A stretch of DNA of 13,703 bases from NCBI GenBank assembly GCA_003118195.1, contig BEXV01000515.1, forward strand, positions 127,275 to 140,977, read 5' to 3'. Below, in pieces: positions 1 through 9,225 of the stretch; within the stretch, counting starts at the first letter, position 1; every line of letters starts with the position of its first letter. The notes under the pieces were generated by a model, which was given only the letters and a program-made list of their open reading frames with translations, did not search any database and was not told the origin of the DNA. The stretch comes from Hemicentrotus pulcherrimus (taxonomy: Eukaryota > Echinodermata > Echinoidea > Camarodonta > Strongylocentrotidae). Both the position numbers and the translations under genes were made by a program.

Positions 1-14
1 CCCCCCCCCCCCCC
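1..14. repeat. C homopolymer at window edge
   Basis: Fourteen consecutive C residues open the window. The other end closes with a G run, so both edges are G/C homopolymers. These are probably points where the assembly stopped rather than biological ends. Confidence 0.8.
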
Positions 15-523
15 TCACTCTCACATGGTGCAACCACAAGCCTACTAGGCAGCACCTATATCATACATCGGGTGAGACATACAATGAAGAATAACATAAG
101 ACAGGACACAAAGACATAACAAATAGATTTACAAGACAAAAGCTGCACATGAGAACGGAGAAGAAGAGGTGATTGGAGAGAGCGCACGATTATATTCTTC
201 ACTGCTTATCTTCACTGCTTTATTGAAACACCCGTTATCTAAAAAGATGTGACTGCCGATCAGTAAACTTACTGTTACGTGAAACTCTCGGAACCGCAAA
301 GATGCAAACTTTAACTCAGTCAAATAAATTAACGATTGCTTAACAGACTAATTTATTGCTGATTTTTGTGCAAATTACCAGTCATTCTCGACCAAGAGAT
401 TCTAACAACAACAAAAAAAGTTTTTTTTTTTTTAAAGAGGGGGATTTCGAGGCCCGAGGGAAAAATATATTTAGACATAATACATAACGATAAATGGCAG
501 TACACACAGTGGGAATTGGAAAC
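15..523. other. Non-coding upstream DNA
   Basis: I see no gene here. The short open frames on either strand have no recognisable protein content. A T run followed by a purine-rich stretch (420-448) precedes the GA tract. A similar T-run plus G-run pair lies on its far side (750-776), so the tract may belong to a larger repeat. Nothing else is recognisable. Confidence 0.5.
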
Positions 524-640
524 GAGAAAGGGAAAAGAGAGAGAGAGAGAGAGAAAGAGAGAGAGCGAGAGAGATGGTATATAGGGAGAGAGAAAGCAAA
601 AGAGATAGACAGAGAAAGAGAGAGAGAGAGAGAGAAAGAG

Positions 641-675
<35 letters not shown>

Positions 676-740
676 AGGGGTGGTATATAGGGAGAGAGAG
701 AAATAAAAAGAGATAGAGAGGGAGAGAGAGGGGGTGGAAG
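524..740 (+). repeat. GA-rich polypurine microsatellite
   Basis: This is about 217 bases of almost pure purine on the + strand, mostly (GA)n with AAAG and GGGG interruptions. A non-GA landmark, TGGTATATAGGGAGAGAG, occurs at 575 and again at 681. The tract therefore contains an older duplication with a period of about 106 bp. Open frames reading through it encode only Arg/Glu repeats and are not genes. Such mirror-symmetric purine runs can adopt triplex (H-DNA) structure. It lies about 1 kb upstream of the homeobox gene. Confidence 0.95.
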
Positions 741-1580
741 TAAATGTTAATTCTTTTTTTTTTTAAGTGGGGACTATAACGCTTGACGATGAATGCTAAT
801 TATTAAGCAGAATAAGTAGACATGCAGAGCTTTAAATCGATTGAATTGACTTTAATAATTAATGTTAACACCACATGAATAATACTTTCGATGACAATAC
901 CCTTTTTCATATTATTTAATTGATATTATGTTTAGCATGTTGTGGGTGTTATAACTATTTACATTATATTTTACATGATTAATGTATATTTTGTTTACTT
1001 GTTTGTTTCGCTTTCCGATCGATTTGGAAAGAAACAGGAAGACTAGGAAAAGGGAGTGTTAATTTTTTGTGCCAGTTGGTATCTGAGTACAAAGAATCTT
1101 CCTACTTCCCGCAAACAATGATCGTTCTTGTGCCACCTGTTCAAAGGAATGTATAGTACAATCATATATTGTCTATGTTAGGGGTTCCAAGAGGACCGAT
1201 TTTTTTAACTCCACAGTATTTGTTACTCGATCTATTATATATATCTTCTTATCTTTTAAATAGATAATTCTCCACGGGTATCTTAGATGTCTTTATTCCA
1301 AGACGCGCACGCCGGATTACGACACTTTGTTTGGGGCACGCTTTTGCTGCCTTTAATTTGGGATGGAGTAGAGCTGTGAATAGAGAAAGGAACAAGAGGG
1401 CTTAATCATGACACAATAGGCGACGGTAACTCCTCCATCCGGACGACAGACGGGGTATATTCTAAGAGCAAAGAAAACCCTAAACAGAGGTCCGATCGTT
1501 TAGATGGTTAATTTATCAGGGATCGCGAAACATACAATAGAGCTTTTAATCAGTCCTTTATGCATGTTCCGTTTTACAGG
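741..1580. other. Upstream flank of the homeobox gene
   Basis: No coding potential is visible. Base composition is AT-rich to about 1300, then more balanced between about 1300 and 1500, as expected for a proximal promoter. Isolated motif matches include a GGATTA at about 1313-1320 (a K50-homeodomain/Otx-type core) and an E-box CACCTG at about 1134. Single short matches like these are not evidence of function. Confidence 0.4.
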
Positions 1581-1583
1581 CAT

Positions 1584-1616
1584 TTAAATATTGAAGAGAG
1601 TCATTCGGTTGTCAGA
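1584..1616 (+). promoter_or_regulatory. Possible core promoter (TATA-like plus initiator)
   Basis: A TATA-like TTTAAATA at 1584-1591 lies about 30 bp upstream of TCAG at 1612-1615, which resembles a metazoan initiator. A start near 1614 would give a 5' UTR of about 137 nt before the ATG at 1751. The spacing is right but the motifs are weak. An alternative is that TTTTACAG at 1571-1578 is a 3' splice site and transcription starts further upstream. Confidence 0.25.
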
Positions 1617-1750
1617 GCTCCGTGGGAAAAGGTAGGCGACAAACTATTTGGACTTTAGCTGGCAGTTTACATGCTCTTTGTGGAAATCATTTGCTGATCA
1701 ACAGATATCGGGTCGAGACCACTCTAGACTGTCGTGCCAATATCAGGAAG

Positions 1751-4700
1751 ATGTCACCAGTTGTAAGCAGAAATCGAATGCGAACTCGATCCGTAAGTCG
1801 AGCCGATACATCAGATAGTTCGATGATGAAATCACCGTTGAAACATCAGCGCTTAGGACGTCGCCAATCCCAGGTCGACGATGATACCATTATGACGTCG
1901 AGAGAACTTGCCAGGACGATAGCTGAATTCCAAGTAGGGTTATCATCATCTTTATCAACTTCAAGCAATGATTCGAATGATGTGGGAGACATGGAGAACT
2001 ATAAGAATACTGATGCTGAAGACCAGATGGATACTCATCTTGATAAAAATGGTGAGAACTTTTTTTTTGTTATAAATTAATTATGTACGAGCATGACAAT
2101 AAATAATAGTGCTTCTCGAACAAACGTTCTGGGAACCCAAATATTAAATATAAAACGTACTTTTCTGATTGGAGTGATCATATTATGATTTATCTTTAAT
2201 TTGTCTTTGTAACCATTATAGTGAACTTTGATGTACAGGATTTGTATGTTGATGATTTATTAATAAAATCATAAATAAAAAAACAACAAAAAAAAAACCA
2301 AAAAAAAAAGTATTTTTCTGTAAATAACGTATTTTGCTATAAGCATTATAAACACATTTCTTCAACTCGGCTTGACTATCACGACTTCTGAACTTTTTTC
2401 TATAAAGTAGAACCCGAGTTTTTCTTCATTCTAAATATTCTCCTATACGTTCAAAGCAGGAGGAATTGAAATAATTGTTACTTGATTATTACAGGTGGAA
2501 TTTAGCATTGTATACAGCAGGCGATTATCAACCAAGTGTGCTCAAATGATTATATTAATTATTTAAAAAAAAAAAAGCAAATACAACCTCAAATTAAATA
2601 ATACCTCTTTGAAATGTGTTATGTGTAAAGCAAGCAAGAGAAATATGGTACATATATTGGAGATATTCTGAAGTATGGGAATTTGCTTGAAACTTTCCTA
2701 CAATGTAGTGTTTTCTCTCACAACATTTCACCCACACACTTCTTGTAAACTTGAAAGCAATGAGTACCTCAACATATTTTTAAACAATACTCAAAAAAGA
2801 TAGATTATAAGATAAAGATATAATGGATGATCATAAAATCTTTTTTTTTTCGGGTTGCTCTTGTCTGGAACGACAGAATTTAGACGTTTCCCTAAAATTC
2901 TAAATGTTGGTCCCTTTGAAAAAAAAGAAAGAACGAAAAAACACTAGAAATATCAAATAAAAATATAAGCTGCATGATGTGCCTTCTGGAAAAGAAAAGT
3001 ACACACATTGCCAATACATTTTTTATCGGTGTTTGTTTGTATCTTTCGTTTTAATGTTCCGAACATTAAAACGAATATTTCGTCATAATTATTAGTACAT
3101 TTCCCACCAGCAAAAAAAAAAGAGAAGCATTTATTATACTTTTTAGTTTTGACTTCCCTTGCCTTAAGTCTTTTATCTTAATGATGATCCTTCCTCTTTT
3201 TTGTAAGACTAAGAGTAAAAGACCACCATTGAGCAAATCTAGAACGTTAAAATTGCGGGCAGCAGTGCGGATGCGTGAGAGTTTATTGATTGACTTGCAA
3301 ATAAACCATCTGCGCCTTAACACAATGAACCATTAAACACCAGAGTTTAAATCTTAATTGTTATGGCTTATTTTCACCGGAAATAGTGCACCAAAAGAGA
3401 ATAGGACCTGTTCGTTTTGTTTGCAAGGTTAAGTGCAGTGTACAAGAGCTTGGTTTATTTGAGTTAAATGAAAAGTGATTTTCTTCCACACTTTCCTTAA
3501 GATTAGAATGAGGCTTTATCAATACACAGTCATTTAGTCCTTATACATTTACCAACCCTATCAGTTATCAGCAAATTCCCTTTGATAAAATATTATAAGA
3601 TTTTTCGTCGGCACATGGAAAGGTGTATTTTAGTCGATCAAGTTTTGTCGGCACATTTAAGGGTTAACCCAAACCTCAACCACCGTTTGTTTTGAAAATT
3701 ACAGTCACTGGTCTTATGAGGCCTAAATTATTTAAGTCTCTATAAGGTGTGTAAATTGCAGCAACCCTTTTCCCACTTTCCCCTCATTTATGTTTGTTAA
3801 TTAGATATAAAATCTATTTGGTTGTCTGTCTTTACGATAAGAATCGGACCGGGCAGTGATGTTTATTCAGCGCTTACATACGGGCGGAATAAACATAAAA
3901 ACAAGCGGGGGTGCGAAAAGAGAAAAGAAAATTTGAAAACCAGATTGGCAATATATACATAGAAATGGATCGAGACACATAAGCTTAACCAACAAAAACA
4001 AATCATTGTTTTCCGTTTCCTTGTTAGCATTATTTTAACGCAGAGGGCTCAATGGGGACAATCAAATTGCAGAAAGGAGACAAAGGGAAAGCTCCTCAGC
4101 TCTTATTACCAGTGCTAACGAAACAAATGAATGAATCAATAAATAAATGATTAATTGGATAAATAGATAAAACACAGTCGCAACTATTTTTGAATTATCA
4201 GCTATGGAAATATGTGAACATGAGACAACGTGGTATTATGTAATCCAAACATGCTGAATATGGGATGTACAATACGGTATTGACATTTCTCTTAAGTTCA
4301 TTTTTTCGAAAATAGTTGCGATCGTGCTCTAACAATAATCCCTCCAAAATTGGGTAGCTAAAACATATCCATGGATGAGTGGAGATGGTGTGGTTTATTA
4401 TAAAAAGGGTCCATGGACCGAAAGTTTGTAAATATCGTCGATTGTTTAGCTGAAATGTATCCTATCCATATACAGTAACTGTCATACTAATGTTAGGCAT
4501 TTAATTTTTTGATTCATTTTCAGAAATTGCATCAGGCACTGATCAGTCGCTCGTAACTCCACCACCTGTCTTCAAAAGTACAAGCGACGAGCCATCGAAT
4601 GAGAATCCTCCTGTAAACCACACCCAACCCCCTAACGCCATGCCGCACAGCTTCCAAACAACTCAGCCACATGACAATGGGAATGCATCTTCAGAAGAAC

Positions 4701-6109
4701 CCACATCAAGGCCTATTACCGGATCACATCGAAGAGGTTTTACATCAAGTGAAAAAGAACTCCTCGAAGCTGCCTTCCACATCTCAGATAACCCAGGCAC
4801 AGCTACCATGAAACTACTTGTACATCTTACTGGGCTTGATACCAAGAAGATCAGGGTAAGAATATCTTCCATTGTCTGCCGATCATAGCCACTTAGCCTT
4901 TCGTATATTTTAATTTGTATTTTTCGTTTTAAAGCCCATCAAAACTAGTGAACAGGAGGGACTATACTACTCTGCAAGATCACTGGACATGTGGTTATCT
5001 CATCAAATAGAGGATTATGGGGGACCAATGGTCACCGATTATGCATTTGTTGTTATATAGAAGGCGCAAGTAGCTATAAGTAGTGCAGTGTGGCTTAAAT
5101 GCTGAAACAACAATTGTCTTGAGTAGCGATACTGGCGAAAAACGAGGAAGAATGATTTATGTTTGAAAGAGCATGCATTGCTGACCATGAAAATAACACA
5201 GGTTAAAAAAGAAGGGAAAAAAAAGGAAAATCGAGCCTCCCATATCTAGACAGTAGCCTGCACTGTTTTTCCTCAAAGCCATCTTATCTTTGTAAGGTTT
5301 TTGTGTATGTCAACATTTCACTTTTATCATATTTCAATTGGAAAACACCGTGGATGCCTTTTAGAATGCCATTAAAACACACTTTACTGTTGCCCCTCTG
5401 CAGTGTTTTAACATGACTACAATTCATTAACTTTCTTGTTTTATTTGTTTTTATCTTTTAGGGGTGGTTTCGGACGAGACGAATCCGCCAAGAAAAAGAG
5501 GAAGCAAAGGCGGAGTCATCTGAGAACATAACACCAGTGACTGAACCAAAACACCAGGTACCTCCACAGTACTGGCCAGAACCCTTGAGATTCTCACATA
5601 TGCAACGACCATACCCTGTACCAGGTCACCACTATAGAGCTCCACCAGGGTTAACAGCAATGGCTTCAGGGACACCTTCAATGTCATCATCCTTGCCATC
5701 CAAGGTACCATCAGGCTTCTTATATCCACCACTACCACCATCTGCTGTACCAACCATGGGATTCTTGCCACCACCACCCACCCAGTGGTATCCACCATTG
5801 GGTTTTAATACTGGTCTACCACCACAGCTTTCCATCTCAAGTGAGGGTCAGTCATCCTCAGGTTTACCATCAACATCAAATAAAACACCAACTACAGGAG
5901 CACCCAAGGCAACAACTGGACCTTGGTACCCATCACCTAACACTAGCCACCCACTGCAAGGTGTCATCCCACCGTCCATTCCTACACCAGCTGGCTACCT
6001 TCATCCCTGGTCATCTGTAGGATGCTATGGAGCACAGGGTGTCACCCCTCAGCACCCAAGTCTAGCACCATTCCTCTCACATCCAGCCATGCCATACTGC
6101 AATCCTTAG
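1751..6109 (+). CDS. Divergent homeobox protein, Asn51 replaced (3 exons)
   Basis: Exons are 1751-2051, 4524-4855 and 5462-6109. The junctions are ATG|GTGAGA to TTTTCAG|AAA (phase 1) and AGG|GTAAGA to TTTTAG|GGG (phase 0). The spliced product is 426 aa. I chose the ATG at 1751 because it is the first in-frame ATG after an in-frame TGA at 1592 and has A at -3. Residues 1-101 are Ser/Asp-rich with a basic patch (KSPLKHQRLGRRQ). The homeodomain is residues 166-225 and aligns without gaps: R5, F8, L16, F20, P26, L40, I45, W48, F49, R52 and R53 are present, but position 51 is Thr and position 50 is Arg. The tail (about 236-426) is rich in Pro, Tyr and Ser (PPPPTQWYPP, GPWYPSP), like a low-complexity activation or interaction region. 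Its role as a nuclear transcription factor is inferred from the family. Loss of Asn51 predicts altered or lost DNA binding. I cannot name an ortholog. The intron between homeodomain residues 46 and 47 hints at PRD-class ancestry. Confidence 0.85.
3045..3075. repeat. 31-bp perfect palindrome in intron 1
   Basis: Two perfect 15-bp arms (TTCGTTTTAATGTTC and its reverse complement) surround a single C at 3060. The sequence can form a cruciform in DNA or a hairpin in the pre-mRNA. No mobile element is recognisable around it. Confidence 0.85.
4171..4330. mobile_element. Possible MITE-like element with 24-bp inverted repeats
   Basis: The left end at 4171-4194 and the right end at 4305-4328 are imperfect inverted repeats of about 24 bp with four mismatches. 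They share the core CGCAACTATTTT. About 110 bp of unique AT-rich DNA lies between them. A TAA flanks each side and could be a 3-bp target duplication, but so short a match in AT-rich DNA is weak support. The block has no coding capacity. It could be a small non-autonomous DNA transposon or an ordinary inverted repeat. Confidence 0.4.
4718..5503 (+). other. Homeodomain coding segment, split by intron 2
   Basis: Homeodomain positions 1-46 are at 4718-4855 and positions 47-60 at 5462-5503. The intron falls between codons 46 and 47 in phase 0. Helix 3 ends in KKIRGWFRTRRIRQEKEE, where W48, F49, R52 and R53 are canonical and position 51 is Thr. The 606-bp intron (4856-5461) holds nothing recognisable. 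Confidence 0.85.
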
Positions 6110-6292
6110 TATCCCATGCTACCAACTCCAAACTTTCAGAATCCAGTAAGTCGACAGATTGGAGGACATGCCGAACCTCCAGTGATGAATAATACATCCA
6201 CCTCCCTGACGGTTAAACCACTTTCTTCCCAAGTGACATGCACTAGACAAGAAGTCTCTGGGGTAGAGCCTGAAGCATCTTCCACTGCTTAA
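6107..6292 (+). other. In-frame continuation past the TAG stop
   Basis: After the TAG at 6107-6109 the same frame stays open for 60 codons to a TAA at 6290-6292. The composition (Pro, Ser, Thr, Gln, Val) resembles the preceding tail, beginning YPMLPTPNFQNP. The context reads NP-stop-YP, where a single C-to-T change from CAG (Gln) would explain the stop. Chance openness over 60 codons is roughly 5-6%. The segment may be a longer ancestral C-terminus cut short by a nonsense allele, a read-through product, an exitron-spliced product, or plain 3' UTR. Confidence 0.5.
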
Positions 6293-6348
6293 GTCCTTGG
6301 TTCTTTGAAGCTCAGGCATGTACAAGCATGTTCTCTACTGATTGAATG

Positions 6349-6354
6349 ATTAAA
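6349..6354 (+). terminator. Candidate poly(A) signal ATTAAA (homeobox gene)
   Basis: This variant hexamer lies 57 nt past the distal TAA, followed by GU-rich and T-rich sequence (about 6358-6424). It is the earliest plausible 3' end. Without transcript data the choice among signals is open. Confidence 0.3.
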
Positions 6355-6440
6355 CAACTCTTTTGGTTGTAGCATGCTTATCAAGACACCAAACTTTACA
6401 ACTCATTGACTGTCTTTTTTTTTGGTGTAAGAAATATCCC

Positions 6441-6448
6441 TGTAAATA
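6441..6448 (+). promoter_or_regulatory. Pumilio-type element TGTAAATA
   Basis: This is an exact match to the UGUANAUA consensus bound by PUF proteins, on the sense strand of the homeobox gene's 3' region. It matters only if the mRNA extends past the 6349 signal. An 8-mer with one free position is a weak basis. Confidence 0.25.
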
Positions 6449-7187
6449 TTACTCCCAACTCACTGATGTTATGTCAACATACTATCTGTTCATTTAGAAA
6501 AGTAAAACATGTGATGATTATTATTGTTATTATATTGATTGTGGCAGATTGTGACATAGACTATATGTAATGAATGACATATAGCAATGCTTTATGTTCA
6601 TTTGCCATTCATGTTGTTATTCCTTATATGATCTTCCATCTCAAATTCCAGGACAACTCAGTAGGTATGTTACAATGACAAAATCTCATTGCCATGCATG
6701 GGGCTTGCTCCTTGCAAATATATGTTGGAAATTAGGGCAAAGTAAAGTATAATATCTTAAAAGGCACATCATGCATATTCATCTCTAGATTTCTCTGTAA
6801 ATTTCTGTAAGATGAAAAAAAATTGCAAATAGTGTAAACAACCATCATTTTGACAGCATGACATTTTCAGAAATGCACAAATCAGTGTTTGACAGTTGTG
6901 ATTCCATTATTTGACGGCATAAACATTTTTACAAATCTGAAATACAACTGTGTTCACAAAATTTATGTTCATTTATACATGCAAGGGTTTCTAAAATGAC
7001 ATTATAAGATTGATTACAACTTAAAAAATAACTCAAAACAACAAACATATTCTAATTATATCCAGTGTTCCATGTTTATTTTTTAGATAACTTGCCACAT
7101 ATATTATCGACAGATAGTGGGGCATTTACATGTACTTCCATGCATTGTACATTACCAGTAAGTTACAAAATAATATATATATGTTTA

Positions 7188-7193
7188 AATAAA
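7188..7193 (+). terminator. Candidate poly(A) signal AATAAA (homeobox gene)
   Basis: This is the first canonical AATAAA downstream of the homeobox stop, giving a 3' UTR of about 1 kb. Another AATAAA lies at 7651-7656. The choice depends on transcript evidence. Confidence 0.3.
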
Positions 7194-7558
7194 AGTTATC
7201 TTCAAACAAAATTGTACATGAATTCATTGTGTCTAATTTCTATGCAAGCAATAAGAGATTTCAAAATGATCACTGATAAGCTTACTTTTAGATGATCATT
7301 TATCAGTAAATATTATGTACTTTTATTTTATCATTATTTGAATGTTTTTACACTTTCTCAATGGACAAAGCTCCTCTGCCAAATTTCTCTATATAATATC
7401 AGCTTATGACACATAAACTTTCATTCAATGTACAAATCACACAGTGTGTACACATGGCAAGCAAGAAATACATGTACAATTTACAAATTAAAATGACATA
7501 CAAAACACTATTTTAGCAGTACTCTGATAACATAGATACTGTATAAATAATGTTGTAG

Positions 7559-7585
7559 TCATCATCATCATCACCATCATCATCA
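7559..7585 (+). repeat. (ATC)n trinucleotide microsatellite
   Basis: A run of TCA/ATC triplets with one CAC interruption, followed by a further ATCATC at about 7590. It is non-coding and useful only as a polymorphic marker. Confidence 0.9.
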
Positions 7586-8171
7586 ATACAATCATCAGGC
7601 AGCTGCAGTTCTTATAGAACTGGTGAGTTTGCATACTTCAATATTGAAAGAATAAAATATGAAAGAAAAAAATGTCAGCAAAAATTTCATTTTCACATCT
7701 CTCATAATTCTGTTCAAGCTGAAATACGAAAATCTATGTCCTGAATAAATTGTTTTCTATTTGATTCAGTTATCAAGTCATCCTTGAAGATATAAGTACA
7801 ATCGTTCAGCATAGTCATGCATATATTTCCATTGTTATTATTCAGCACTGCACCCTATACGACTGCCAGTTCTAATAGTATTTTAAGCAATGGCTAAAAC
7901 AAATTAGAAAAATAAATAAATAAAACCCTTCAAATATTTCAATTTGGCTTGCATTTCCAGGAATATCTCTTATGAGCCATGAACAATTGGTAAATAATCA
8001 TGAAGATAAAAAAATTTAATACCTGTATGTCAAAGTGACTTCTTACCTGTGACACAGTAGCTCATTGAATGTTAAATATACTTGCCTGAACATCCCTGAT
8101 GCTGGTTTGGGAAAATTGATCGAAATTAAAATTATGCATAGCACATAATATGCACTATTAATATGGCTACC

Positions 8172-8177
8172 TTTATT
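8172..8177 (-). terminator. Candidate poly(A) signal for ATG2
   Basis: TTTATT on the + strand reads AATAAA on the minus strand. It is the nearest canonical hexamer downstream of the ATG2 stop and implies a 3' UTR of about 1.8 kb. A variant ATTAAA (minus strand) is at 8015-8020. Non-canonical signals closer to the stop cannot be excluded. Confidence 0.25.
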
Positions 8178-9121
8178 TTTGAACATGCAGAATTAAAAAA
8201 AAAATGATAAAGCAATGGTTTGTAATATGGTTATTACCTTTACAAAAGGTGAACATTAAGCAGAATATAATAGGAAAAAGGTGAAGCCTAATTATGAAGT
8301 CACATTGTAGGATATAACAACTTTTGAAGCCAAAATGAACATCTCTAGAAACAATTGTATGAAAAGCAGCGAACTAATCATCATCAGCTGATAATGAATT
8401 TTCATGATAAATGATAGAAATACATCTCCCAAGAGTAACTAAAACAAAGATGATATTAGAATCATTTGTGGTAATTGCACCACCATGAAAACATAAAAGG
8501 TGCCCTTTGTACTCTCTACATGTTTGTGAAAATATTTCCACATACCGGTAAACATATGATAATATAAAAGAATGGTACAAATTTATAGACCAATTACTGT
8601 GTGGAAATAAGAAGATAATATCCCTCATTTAAAGACATCTTATTATTCAAAAGAAAAACAGTGGTATAGCGGGAAATAAACCTTGGCTAAAGGCACAGCA
8701 AAGTGGATGGGCTGGAAGCGCTTTATGAATGGCACATCAAATCAGGCTCAATTTATCACAAATTGCTAAACAAAGTCACCTCCAACAACATGAAACGGTC
8801 ATACCATTTCATGAAACATGAGAGTACATCCATACATTTACGATAAGTGTTTGTATTAACATGCTGGAAACACAACACCACAAACTTCAGGAATTATGTC
8901 TAGATCTACCAGATACCAAGGGTATTGATGTGCAAACCTATACAGATTTTGTTTTCTTTTGCTGGAAATATTCCTCCTGATGTATCAAAGATAATTACAT
9001 AGGCTTCCGCTTAAATTATCTAATTTTGGCTTTCAATTCATTCTTGTGATTTTATCCGATGAGTGCAAGACGAAAAGCTTCAGGATGTATGTTTTTGTTG
9101 CTATTATTAATTAAGAATAAT

Positions 9122-9213
9122 AATAATAATAGCTAGTTCTTATATAGCGCCTTTTCAAGACCGAAGGCCCTCTAAAAGCGCTTTACAGATATATATATTA
9201 TTACCCCGGTCAT
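9122..9213 (-). mobile_element. 5'-truncated SINE tail with 12-bp target duplication
   Basis: Read on the minus strand, this block nearly matches the last ~95 bases of the full-length SINE at 12029-12385: GACCGGGGTAATAATATATA, GTAAAGCGCTTT, AGAGGGCCTTC, GCGCTATATAAGAACTAGCT and (ATT)n. It is flanked by perfect 12-bp direct repeats ATTAAGAATAAT at 9110-9121 and 9214-9225. The block is therefore an independent insertion truncated at its 5' end, the signature of LINE-mediated target-primed reverse transcription. Confidence 0.85.
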
Positions 9214-9225
9214 ATTAAGAATAAT

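Larger units (their letters stand above)
2052..4523 (+). other. Intron 1 of the homeobox gene
   Basis: This is a 2,472-bp AT-rich intron, GTGAGA...TTTTCAG. It holds a 31-bp palindrome (3045-3075), a pair of GTCGGCACAT copies 40 bp apart (3608 and 3648), and a small inverted-repeat-bounded block (about 4171-4330). I see no further convincing exon. An 85-codon minus-strand frame at 3066-3323 is not recognisable. Confidence 0.7.
6293..9109. other. Region between convergent genes, 3' UTR and intergenic
   Basis: AT-rich DNA with no convincing coding sequence on either strand. It should contain the 3' UTR of the + strand homeobox gene and that of the - strand ATG2 gene. The short open frames at 7065-7295 (+), 8374-8628 (-) and elsewhere have no recognisable content. 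Apart from the hexamers and the ATC microsatellite listed separately, I see nothing structured. Confidence 0.6.

Noticed and set aside
366..706. Open frames rich in Arg and Glu across the GA tract
   Set aside because: They are simple translations of a (GA)n microsatellite with no other protein content.
1622..1750. N-terminal extension of homeobox exon 1 from a GTG at 1622
   Set aside because: No ATG occurs in this part of the frame and an in-frame TGA lies at 1592. The ATG at 1751 has a good context. It could only be coding through an unseen upstream splice.
3066..3323. 85-codon minus-strand frame in intron 1
   Set aside because: Low-complexity Leu/Ile/Lys content from AT-rich DNA, overlapping the palindrome. 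No recognisable domain.
5451..5835. Minus-strand frames opposite homeobox exon 3
   Set aside because: Shadow frames of the Pro-rich coding strand. The + strand has matched splice sites and a homeodomain.
6119..6325. 68-codon minus-strand frame
   Set aside because: Shadow of the in-frame continuation after the homeobox TAG. No recognisable content.
8698..8760. AGCGCTTTATGAATGG as another SINE tail
   Set aside because: Only a short match to the AGCGCTTTA motif, without the (ATT) end, flanking repeats or extended similarity.
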